From assembly GCA_964398315.1 (NCBI GenBank), contig CAYNMV010000017.1, positions 1 through 64,000 of the forward strand: a stretch of DNA of 64,000 nt, in the 5' to 3' direction. The notes under the pieces are model-generated. The model was not told where the DNA came from. It did no database searches and saw only the letters and a list, made by a program, of their open reading frames with translations. A program made the position numbers and the translations under genes. The stretch comes from JADLCB01 sp964398315 (lineage in GTDB: Bacteria > Planctomycetota > Phycisphaerae > Tepidisphaerales > Tepidisphaeraceae). This document shows, piece after piece, positions 58,160 to 64,000 of this stretch (position 1 is its first letter; each line of letters begins with the position of its first letter).

Positions 58160-59464
58160 ATGAAGATCGAGACCCGCATCATTCCTGTGCAGACCCTGGG
58201 CGAGCCGCGCCACGATTCGCCGCTGTTGAGTTTGTTGCCGGCCGAGGCCGGGATGTTTTCGCGCGAGAGCACGCGCGTGATCGGCGATGTGGTCCGCCGG
58301 GAAGAGGCCGATCCCCAGGTTGAGCTGTTCGAGCGTGCCGGCCAGCGCCAGCGCATCTACTTTGACCCCAGGGAGACGCGTGTCGGCGTCGTTACCTGTG
58401 GCGGGTTGTGCCCGGGACTGAACAACGTCATCCGCTCGCTGGTGCTTGAGCTGTATCACCGCTATGGCGTCCAGCGCATGTTTGGCTTCCGCTACGGCTA
58501 CCAGGGCCTCAACCCTGCTTACGGCTATAAACCTTGGCCGCTCGATCCCGATGAAGTGGATGGCATCGAAAATATCGGCGGTACCATCCTCGGCTCCAGC
58601 CGCGGCGAGCAGGATCCGATCATCATGGTCGATACCCTCGTCGGTCACCGTATCAATATCCTGTTCTGCATCGGCGGGGATGGCACCATGCGCGGCGCGC
58701 ACGCCATCGCTGATGAAGTGGCCCGCCGGCGACTGCCCATCGCCATCGTCGGTATCCCCAAGACCATTGACAACGACATCGCCTACTGTGAGCGCAGCTT
58801 CGGCTATGCCACGGCAATCGACGTGGCGCGCGGCGTGCTTGATTCGGCCCACGTGGAAGCCAAGGGGGCGTTCAATGGCGTGGGGCTGGTCAAGTTGATG
58901 GGACGCGATGCGGGTTTCATCGCGGCCGGGGCGACGGTTGCATCACAGGAGAGCAACTGCACGCTCATTCCCGAGCTGCCGTTCACGCTGGAAGGGTCGG
59001 AACACGCGCTGTTGCCGTGGCTCAAGCAGCGGCTGCAACGGCGCAAGCATGCGGTGATCGTGGTTGCGGAGGGAGCGGGCCAGACGCTGTTTGAAGGCTC
59101 AGCCGGCACGGATGCCTCCGGCAACCAGTTGCATCACGACATCGGTGTGTTCCTGGAAGAGCAGATCACGGCGTACATGAAGCGGGAAGGGGAGGCGGTG
59201 GCGGTCAAGTATTTTGATCCCAGCTACATCATCCGCTCGGTGCCGGCCAACAGCGAGGATTCCCTGCTGTGTGACCAGTTCGCGCGTATGGCGGCCCACG
59301 CCGCCATGGCCGGCAAGACCAACCTGATCGTTGGGCTGTTGCACGGCCAGTTCGTGCATGTCCCCATCGACATGGTCACGCGCCAGAAAAAGCGCCTCGA
59401 TATCGGCTCGCCGCTGTGGCGCGCGGTGCTGGCCTCCACCGGCCAACCTGCGGTGATGCGGTAA
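58160..59464 (+). CDS. 6-phosphofructokinase, long ATP-type with PKTIDND motif
   Basis: The 434-residue protein starts at ATG 58160; an open frame upstream runs through the repeat region and is not plausible as protein. It has VGVVTCGGLCPGLNNVIRSLV, GFRYGYQGL, ILFCIGGDGTMRGAHAIADEV, IVGIPKTIDNDIAYCERSFGYATAIDVARGVL, KLMGRDAGFIAAGATVASQ and IIVGLLHGQFVHVPIDMVTRQKKRLD near the end. GGDGT marks an ATP user, since pyrophosphate enzymes have GGDDS. The Lys of PKTIDND is found in pyrophosphate-type and plant or trypanosome ATP-type enzymes. It catalyses fructose-6-phosphate to fructose-1,6-bisphosphate in glycolysis. No Shine-Dalgarno motif precedes the start. Confidence 0.92.
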   Translation: MKIETRIIPVQTLGEPRHDSPLLSLLPAEAGMFSRESTRVIGDVVRREEADPQVELFERAGQRQRIYFDPRETRVGVVTCGGLCPGLNNVIRSLVLELYHRYGVQRMFGFRYGYQGLNPAYGYKPWPLDPDEVDGIENIGGTILGSSRGEQDPIIMVDTLVGHRINILFCIGGDGTMRGAHAIADEVARRRLPIAIVGIPKTIDNDIAYCERSFGYATAIDVARGVLDSAHVEAKGAFNGVGLVKLMGRDAGFIAAGATVASQESNCTLIPELPFTLEGSEHALLPWLKQRLQRRKHAVIVVAEGAGQTLFEGSAGTDASGNQLHHDIGVFLEEQITAYMKREGEAVAVKYFDPSYIIRSVPANSEDSLLCDQFARMAAHAAMAGKTNLIVGLLHGQFVHVPIDMVTRQKKRLDIGSPLWRAVLASTGQPAVMR

Positions 59465-59610
59465 GGGGGCGCATGGTGGACAGACCACCGGGAGGGGGCT
59501 GCGCGCTGACATGGCGGCCATTACCCGCGCGCTGGCAGTTTTCGCAGCCCTGAACCCTCCCACGATGCGTAACATCCCATGGCACACGATCATCTGCCAA
59601 GGAGCAACCC

Positions 59611-60078
59611 ATGCCACAACGATTCAAGTATGCGGAACTGGCGGCCGAGGCGTTCAAGGGGATGCAGGGTCTGGAACGCTACCTGCATCACTGCAGCTTG
59701 CCGGCGAAGCTGGTGCATCTGGTGAAGCTGCGGGCGTCGCAGATCAATGGCTGCGCGTTCTGTATCGACATGCACTGGAAAGACCTGCGGGCCCTGGGAG
59801 AGAGCGAGCAGCGGCTCTACAGCCTGGATGCCTGGCGCGAGTGTCCGTGGTACAGCGAGCAGGAGCGGGCGGCGCTGGAGTGGACTGAAGCGCTGACCCT
59901 CATCAGCCAGACCCACGCGAAGGATGAGATCTACGAGCGCGTCCGCCCGCATTTCAGCGAGCAGGAGCTGGCCGACCTGACCTGGACCATCGCCATCATC
60001 AATACCTGGAACCGCCTGGCTATTTCCGCCCGCACCGATCCGGGCACGTATCAGCCGCCGAAGAAGCCGGCCGGCTGA
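59611..60078 (+). CDS. AhpD-like / carboxymuconolactone decarboxylase family protein
   Basis: The 155-residue protein has the family core LVHLVKLRASQINGCAFCIDMHWKDLRALGE, with Cys48-x-x-Cys51 and His55, the redox-active site of AhpD-like peroxidases. TWTIAIINTWNRLAISART is the closing helix. AGGAG precedes ATG 59611. Members act as alkylhydroperoxidase partners or on unrelated small molecules. A role in peroxide defence is plausible but not shown by context. Confidence 0.92.
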   Translation: MPQRFKYAELAAEAFKGMQGLERYLHHCSLPAKLVHLVKLRASQINGCAFCIDMHWKDLRALGESEQRLYSLDAWRECPWYSEQERAALEWTEALTLISQTHAKDEIYERVRPHFSEQELADLTWTIAIINTWNRLAISARTDPGTYQPPKKPAG

Positions 60079-60168
60079 TACGCCAGCCCGCAGGTGGCCC
60101 AGTGCATCTCTTCAGCGCTCAATGCCGCGGGCGCAGGGTGGTCTGTGCGCACGCCGGCGGAAGGATGA

Positions 60169-60951
60169 ATGTTCATCGGGGGCTTGGCCTGCATCCAGAT
60201 TGGTGCTAATATAGCATCAGTGTTGCCGGCCCAGCCCAATCAGTCGCTCATCGACGGCCTCAGCCTGCTGCAGTCGCTGGCGACGGCGGAAGGGGCGGTG
60301 GGCTCGCGCGAGCTGGCACGGGCCAGCGGGATGGAGCCAACGCGGGTCAACCGCCTGCTCAAGACGCTGGCGTATCTCGGCCTGGCTGAGCAGACACCCG
60401 ATCGGCGCTACCGGCCGGGGGCGGGTATGCATGTGCTCAGCGCCCAGGCACTGCACGCCTCGGGGTTGATACGGCGAGCGATCGCACCGCTTGAATCACT
60501 GCATCGCTTCGGCCACCTGGTTGCACTGGGCGTGCTGTGGCGCACCCACACCTGCTATCTCTACCATGCCACTCCCGGTATGAACGCCGCCCTGGCCATC
60601 GGGCGGGCCGGGCTGTATCCCGCTACCCAGTCCGGCATCGGCATGGCCCTGTTGGCGCAGCTCGATGAGCCAGCGCTGCGGGCACGCTACGGCGATGGGC
60701 CGATCGCCGGCTTTTCAGGCATGGATGACCTGCTGGGTGAGCTGGAGCGCGTGCGCGCCCAGGGATTCGCCTGCGTGTCGATCACCCCAACGAAAAGCCA
60801 TACCCTCGCCGTCGTCGTCGGCACACCAGCCTATGCGGCGGTGGCGCTGTCGGGCCAGATCAAGCGCAGGGACCTGCCGGCGCTCGTGGCCGCATTGCGT
60901 GATGCGGCCGGGCGGATCGCTGAACCATCGGCCTCCAGTGAGGAAAGATGA
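60169..60951 (+). CDS. IclR-family transcriptional regulator
   Basis: The 260-residue protein starts at ATG 60169, five bases after GGAAGG. The helix-turn-helix is SLIDGLSLLQSLATAEGAVGSRELARASGMEPTRVNRLLKTLAYLGLAEQ (about 25-74). The effector domain has ALHASGLIRRAIAPLESLHRFGHLVALGVLWRTHTCYLYH. It lacks the fullest IclR C-terminal pattern but has GYxx-like YPATQSGIGMALLAQ. It shares an ATGA overlap with the downstream gene, so both are translated together and it probably regulates that operon. Confidence 0.85.
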   Translation: MFIGGLACIQIGANIASVLPAQPNQSLIDGLSLLQSLATAEGAVGSRELARASGMEPTRVNRLLKTLAYLGLAEQTPDRRYRPGAGMHVLSAQALHASGLIRRAIAPLESLHRFGHLVALGVLWRTHTCYLYHATPGMNAALAIGRAGLYPATQSGIGMALLAQLDEPALRARYGDGPIAGFSGMDDLLGELERVRAQGFACVSITPTKSHTLAVVVGTPAYAAVALSGQIKRRDLPALVAALRDAAGRIAEPSASSEER

Positions 60952-62345
60952 TGAACGGACCTGTGAAAAACCGGATCAATGTCTCGGGCGTATTTCCCCA
61001 TCTGGCGCAGGTGGCCGACCTGGGCCCGCCCCGCAGCGAGATCGGGATTGGCTGCCTGATGCCGTGGGCGGGTGTGCTGTACGTGCTGAACTACAACTCG
61101 CACAAGGAGCGCAGCGGCCGTGGTGTGAGCCTGCGGCGGATCTACCCCGACCTGACCATGGAGGTGGTGCCCGAAACGCTGGGCGTGGATGGCACCTACA
61201 CCAACCGCTTCGTCCACACCCCCTCCAACCAGATCATCATCGGGCCGCATGTGATCGATGCCAATCACAAGATCCGCACGGTCAAGGAATTGCAGCCCTT
61301 GCGCGTCTGCGGCACCACCTGGCACCTGAGCGATCCCGAAAAGGTCTATGTGCTGGCGATGGAGGGGGAACTGTTTGAGCTGAATGTGCGCACGCTCGAA
61401 TGCAGGCAGATTTTCAACCTGCAGGATGTCCTCGGCACGCAGGGCGAGGGACACGTCCACTTTAAGGACTGCTACTGTCAGTTTGGCCGGCTGGTGGTCT
61501 GCTCCAATGAATATCACGAGCCCGACTGGGCGCGCCAGCAGGCGCAGGGCCGCCTGGCCGAGTGGGATGGCAGCAACTGGACCGTCATTGAGAACAAGCC
61601 CTTCACCTGCATCTCCGGGCGAGGCAAGTTTGGTGGGACGATCTTCGCCACCGGCTGGGATCAGGCATCGGCGATCATGCAGGTCTTCACCGAGAGTAAC
61701 CAGAAGTGGACCCGCTACCGGCTGCCCAAGGCCAGCCACTGCTTCGATCACAAGTGGCAGACGGAGTGGCCGCGCATCCGCGAGACCGAGCATGAACGCT
61801 TCCTGATGGACCACCACGGCATGTTTTACGAGCTGTCGCCCTGGGCGTACGGCGGGCGCGTGTGGGGCGTGCGGCCGATCAGCACCCACCTGTGGGTGCA
61901 TGGCGATTTCTGCTCCTGGCGCGGCATGCTCGTGCTGGGAGCCGACAACGCCAGCCCCAGCGGCGGCCTCTCACCCACCACCGCCGAACCGCAATCGGGG
62001 CTGTGGATGGGCAAGACCGATGATCTGTGGAGCTTTGGCAAGCCGGCCGGGTGGGGGGGGCCGTGGTGGGAGGAGCCGATCCAGCGCGGGCAGGCAAGCG
62101 ACCCATACCTGATGACCGGCTTCGAGCACAAGTGCCTGCATATCGAGAACCAGGGCGATCATTCAACCAGTTTCACCATCGAGATCGACTTCCACGGCCA
62201 CGGCCGTTTCGGCAAATACCTCACCCTGGCGGCCGGTCCCGGCGAGACGATCACCCACACCTTCCCCATCGGCTTCAGTGCTCACTGGGTGCGGCTGGTG
62301 CCGGATCGGGACACCATCGCCAGCGCTCAGTTTTTCTACACATGA
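60948..62345 (+). CDS. Unknown cytoplasmic protein coupled to IclR, possible beta-propeller
   Basis: The 465-residue protein starts at ATG 60948, overlapping the IclR stop by four bases (ATGA); the second ATG at 60951 is also possible. There is no signal peptide. The sequence is Trp- and Gly-rich, with strand-turn patterns spaced by about 50 residues (VLYVLNYNSHKE, IIIGPHVIDANHKI, KVYVLAMEGELFELNV, LVVCSNEYHE, GTIFATGWDQASAIMQVF, LVLGADNASPSGGLSP). This is compatible with a beta-propeller or beta-sandwich. I do not recognise the family. Tight coupling to IclR suggests a sugar or aromatic catabolic enzyme. Confidence 0.6.
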   Translation: MMNGPVKNRINVSGVFPHLAQVADLGPPRSEIGIGCLMPWAGVLYVLNYNSHKERSGRGVSLRRIYPDLTMEVVPETLGVDGTYTNRFVHTPSNQIIIGPHVIDANHKIRTVKELQPLRVCGTTWHLSDPEKVYVLAMEGELFELNVRTLECRQIFNLQDVLGTQGEGHVHFKDCYCQFGRLVVCSNEYHEPDWARQQAQGRLAEWDGSNWTVIENKPFTCISGRGKFGGTIFATGWDQASAIMQVFTESNQKWTRYRLPKASHCFDHKWQTEWPRIRETEHERFLMDHHGMFYELSPWAYGGRVWGVRPISTHLWVHGDFCSWRGMLVLGADNASPSGGLSPTTAEPQSGLWMGKTDDLWSFGKPAGWGGPWWEEPIQRGQASDPYLMTGFEHKCLHIENQGDHSTSFTIEIDFHGHGRFGKYLTLAAGPGETITHTFPIGFSAHWVRLVPDRDTIASAQFFYT

Positions 62346-62353
62346 TTCAGCGT

Positions 62354-62391
62354 CTCCTCGTCCGGCCGGCGCGCACCGGCCGGGCGAGGAG
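62354..62391. terminator. Bidirectional hairpin between convergent genes
   Basis: CTCCTCGTCCGGCCGG (62354-62369) pairs with CCGGCCGGGCGAGGAG (62376-62391), one G-T pair, loop CGCGCA. It lies between stops at 62345 (plus) and 62418 (minus). Confidence 0.6.
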
Positions 62392-62417
62392 AGCGGGCGG
62401 AACAGGTAACAGGCAGC

Positions 62418-62882
62418 CTACCTGGCCATCTGCCGCAGCGCTTCGTAGAGGGCGATGCCGGCGGCGGTGGAGAGGTTCAGGCAGCGCTCATCGGGCGCCT
62501 GGGGAATGCGCAGACAGCGATCGGGGTGGGCGGCCAGCAGGGCAGGGGCAATGCCGCGGGTTTCACTGCCGAAGACCAGCACGTCGGTTGGCGCGTAGCG
62601 CGCTTCCCACAGCGATCGCGTAGCCTTGCTGGTGAAAAACCACATCCGCGCGGGATCGACCGCGGCCAGAAAAGCCTCGGTGTCATCATGCAGCGTGTAC
62701 TTGAGGCGCGGCCAGTAATCCATGGCGCTGCGCCTGAGCATGCGATCCGACAGCACAAAGCCCAGCGGCCGCACCAGGTGCAGATGGGTCCCGCTGGCCA
62801 CGCACAACCGGGCGATGTTGCCGGTATTGGGCGCGATCTGCGGTTGCAACAGGGCGATCGACAGCGCGTGCGATGGAAGCAT
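62418..62882 (-). CDS. trmL: tRNA (cytidine/uridine-34 2'-O)-methyltransferase
   Basis: The 154-residue protein has the SPOUT fold typical of TrmL: PQIAPNTGNIARLCVASGTHLHLVRPLGFVLSDRMLRRSAMDYW, VLVFGSETRGIAPALLA, and RIPQAPDERCLNLSTAAGIALYEALRQM at the trefoil knot. It methylates the wobble base ribose of tRNA-Leu isoacceptors. ATG 62882 gives the usual length (about 155); a GTG start at 62924 adds 14 residues and has no ribosome site. Confidence 0.93.
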   Translation of the reverse strand: MLPSHALSIALLQPQIAPNTGNIARLCVASGTHLHLVRPLGFVLSDRMLRRSAMDYWPRLKYTLHDDTEAFLAAVDPARMWFFTSKATRSLWEARYAPTDVLVFGSETRGIAPALLAAHPDRCLRIPQAPDERCLNLSTAAGIALYEALRQMAR

Positions 62883-62977
62883 GAGGCAGCCCGGTGGTGA
62901 ACGCTTTGCGGTGCCGGCCGGCACGAACAGGGGGCGGGATCACTTGCGCCCACCGCCGGCGCCCCGCGGCCGATGGC

Positions 62978-63781
62978 TTAATCCTCCTCCACCAGGTTTC
63001 CGAAATGGTCCGTCTGGATGAAGGTGCGCGATTCGACACAGAAGGCGGTCAGCCGGCCGGTGGGACCCAGGGCGCAGCCCGTGTCGAGCAGGACAATCTG
63101 CGGACCCACCAGTGGCAGGTCGCCGCTGCCGTGGGCGGTGGTGTAGTTGCCCACCGGGGTATGGCCAAAAAAGCCGGTGCGCCGCCAGGCCTTACGGCGG
63201 GCAATGTCATCATCGGTGAACCGGCCCCAGAGCACCGCATGGCGCAGCCGGCTGTCCGCCTTCACACGCGTGCTCACGCCGGGCAACTCGGTCTTTTCAT
63301 CCGTCGGCCAGGAAGCGTGCGCCATGAAAAAATCGTGCTCATCGATCACGGGTGGAAGCTGGCGGAAAAAGCGGCGGTGCGACTCGGGCACGCCGGCGAT
63401 CAGGTCGGGGATCAGCTTCTCGCTGGGGCGCTCGATGTACCGCTCGATCAGGGCTGGATCAGCGCCATAGCTGAGCAGCGTCTTGTCCAGGCCGTGCTCC
63501 AGGAACCAGCGGATCGCCATCAGCGGATTGGGGGCCGAGGGATGCAGGCTGTAGCATTCGCGGTTGAGGATCAGATCGAAGATGTCATCGTGGTTACCGC
63601 GGATGCAGCGGATGTCGGGCAGCGCCAGCAGGGTTTCCACCACGCTGGCCGAGTCCGGGCCGCGGTTGACGTAGTCGCCGAGGCACAGCAGCTCGGCCTC
63701 GCCGTCGGCGGCATCGATCGCGCGCAGCAGCGTCTCCAGTGGGCCGATCATGCCATGAATGTCGCCGATGATCCAACGCAT
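62978..63781 (-). CDS. Calcineurin-like metallophosphatase
   Basis: The 267-residue protein has the full Ser/Thr phosphatase-type metal site: GDIHGMIGPLETLL (Asp, His), GDYVNRGPDSASVVETLL (Asp, Asn), GNHDDIF (Asn, His), then HASWPTDEK and GHTPVGN (later metal His). The GDxHG, GDxxxRG and GNHD order fits PrpA-type or ApaH-like phosphatases. The substrate may be a phosphoprotein or a nucleotide such as Ap4A. Start ATG 63781 is the second codon-complete Met in the frame and agrees with the family N-terminus MRWIIGDIHG. Confidence 0.9.
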   Translation of the reverse strand: MRWIIGDIHGMIGPLETLLRAIDAADGEAELLCLGDYVNRGPDSASVVETLLALPDIRCIRGNHDDIFDLILNRECYSLHPSAPNPLMAIRWFLEHGLDKTLLSYGADPALIERYIERPSEKLIPDLIAGVPESHRRFFRQLPPVIDEHDFFMAHASWPTDEKTELPGVSTRVKADSRLRHAVLWGRFTDDDIARRKAWRRTGFFGHTPVGNYTTAHGSGDLPLVGPQIVLLDTGCALGPTGRLTAFCVESRTFIQTDHFGNLVEED

Positions 63782-64000
63782 ACCAGCTGCCGAAAGCAGG
63801 GTGATTCACCAACAAAACTGTGCGCCGCGCGGGCGGCGCGCTCCATCACCCATCGTCTGCCAGACGCATCGGCAATGAGGGGCTTTATCATAAAGGCAGT
63901 TGGCAAAAGACCCAATGGCCGAGATGGCACCGGGCCGCAAGGAGACGGGATTTCAGCCGGCGGCATCAGCATGCCTCCGGGCCCGCCGCGGCAACGGTAT
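63782..64000. other. Terminal 219 bp, no gene seen
   Basis: Upstream region of the phosphatase gene. Short GC-rich inverted segments near 63820-63842, no clear promoter, no ORF with a ribosome site. Confidence 0.4.

Noticed and set aside
58840..58870. CACGTG sites inside coding sequence (for example in the phosphofructokinase gene) as further parS sites
   Set aside because: Flanks do not match the TTCC...GGAA arms (CGGCCCACGTGGAAGC has only one arm), and they lie in conserved codons.
1..64000. CRISPR arrays, insertion sequences, prophage genes or integrase/attachment sites
   Set aside because: No spaced direct repeats of CRISPR type, no transposase or integrase motif in any plausible protein; the tRNA at the left edge has no integrase beside it.

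Overview
The window is GC-rich, densely coded bacterial DNA. It most likely comes from a planctomycete of the Phycisphaerae type or a close PVC relative. The grounds are three PEP-CTERM proteins (C-terminal VPEP, hydrophobic stretch, RRR), two pseudopilin-like proteins beginning FTLVELLVVIGIIALLIS (one ending in an H-X9-DG tail), several secreted heparinase- or glycosidase-type enzymes, a CxPxR sulfatase, a DUF6785-like membrane protein, and no SusC/SusD pairs. The taxon is an inference from gene content; no rRNA is present.

Positions 1-30000 are mostly accessory carbohydrate metabolism. After the 3' part of tRNA-Ser(CGA) and its terminator come an AraC regulator, a ceramidase-like hydrolase and a GH5-like enzyme. 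A leftward run follows (PEP-CTERM, unknown secreted enzyme, beta-helix protein, DUF6785-like membrane protein). It is divergent from a rightward LacI regulator, pseudopilin, TIM-barrel protein and heparinase-type lyase. The two arms share a 110-180 bp control region in which a double LacI-type operator overlaps both -35 boxes. A second rightward operon (20934-27781) carries a sulfatase, an 862-residue protein of unknown family, a fucose/arabinose isomerase-like protein and a cytosolic beta-helix protein. A SulP transporter follows at 28277.

Positions 30100-39000 hold mixed functions: folE, two SDR proteins, a lone response regulator, a TIGR04282-type glycosyltransferase, a phytanoyl-CoA dioxygenase family protein, a histidine phosphatase, and an ADP-ribosylglycohydrolase with a large C-terminal extension. 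Two tandem parS-like palindromes lie at 38183-38220.

Positions 39000-53000 return to polysaccharide use. They contain a heparinase II/III-like protein, a second LacI regulator, a GH78 rhamnosidase divergent from a third LacI regulator (each gene is preceded by the same 15-mer), then a pseudopilin, a PEP-CTERM protein and a large secreted protein. The order LacI, pseudopilin, then secreted enzymes, with a PEP-CTERM gene alongside, thus occurs twice with almost identical spacing. It is the best candidate here for an undescribed functional module.

Positions 53000-64000 are mainly housekeeping: miaB, an inositol-monophosphatase-family enzyme, thpR, a nucleotide-sugar epimerase, phosphofructokinase, an AhpD-like protein, an IclR regulator with an unknown partner, trmL and a calcineurin-like phosphatase. 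A family of degenerate 7-bp tandem repeats lies both inside miaB and, in opposite orientations, directly before the start codons of the divergent epimerase and phosphofructokinase genes.
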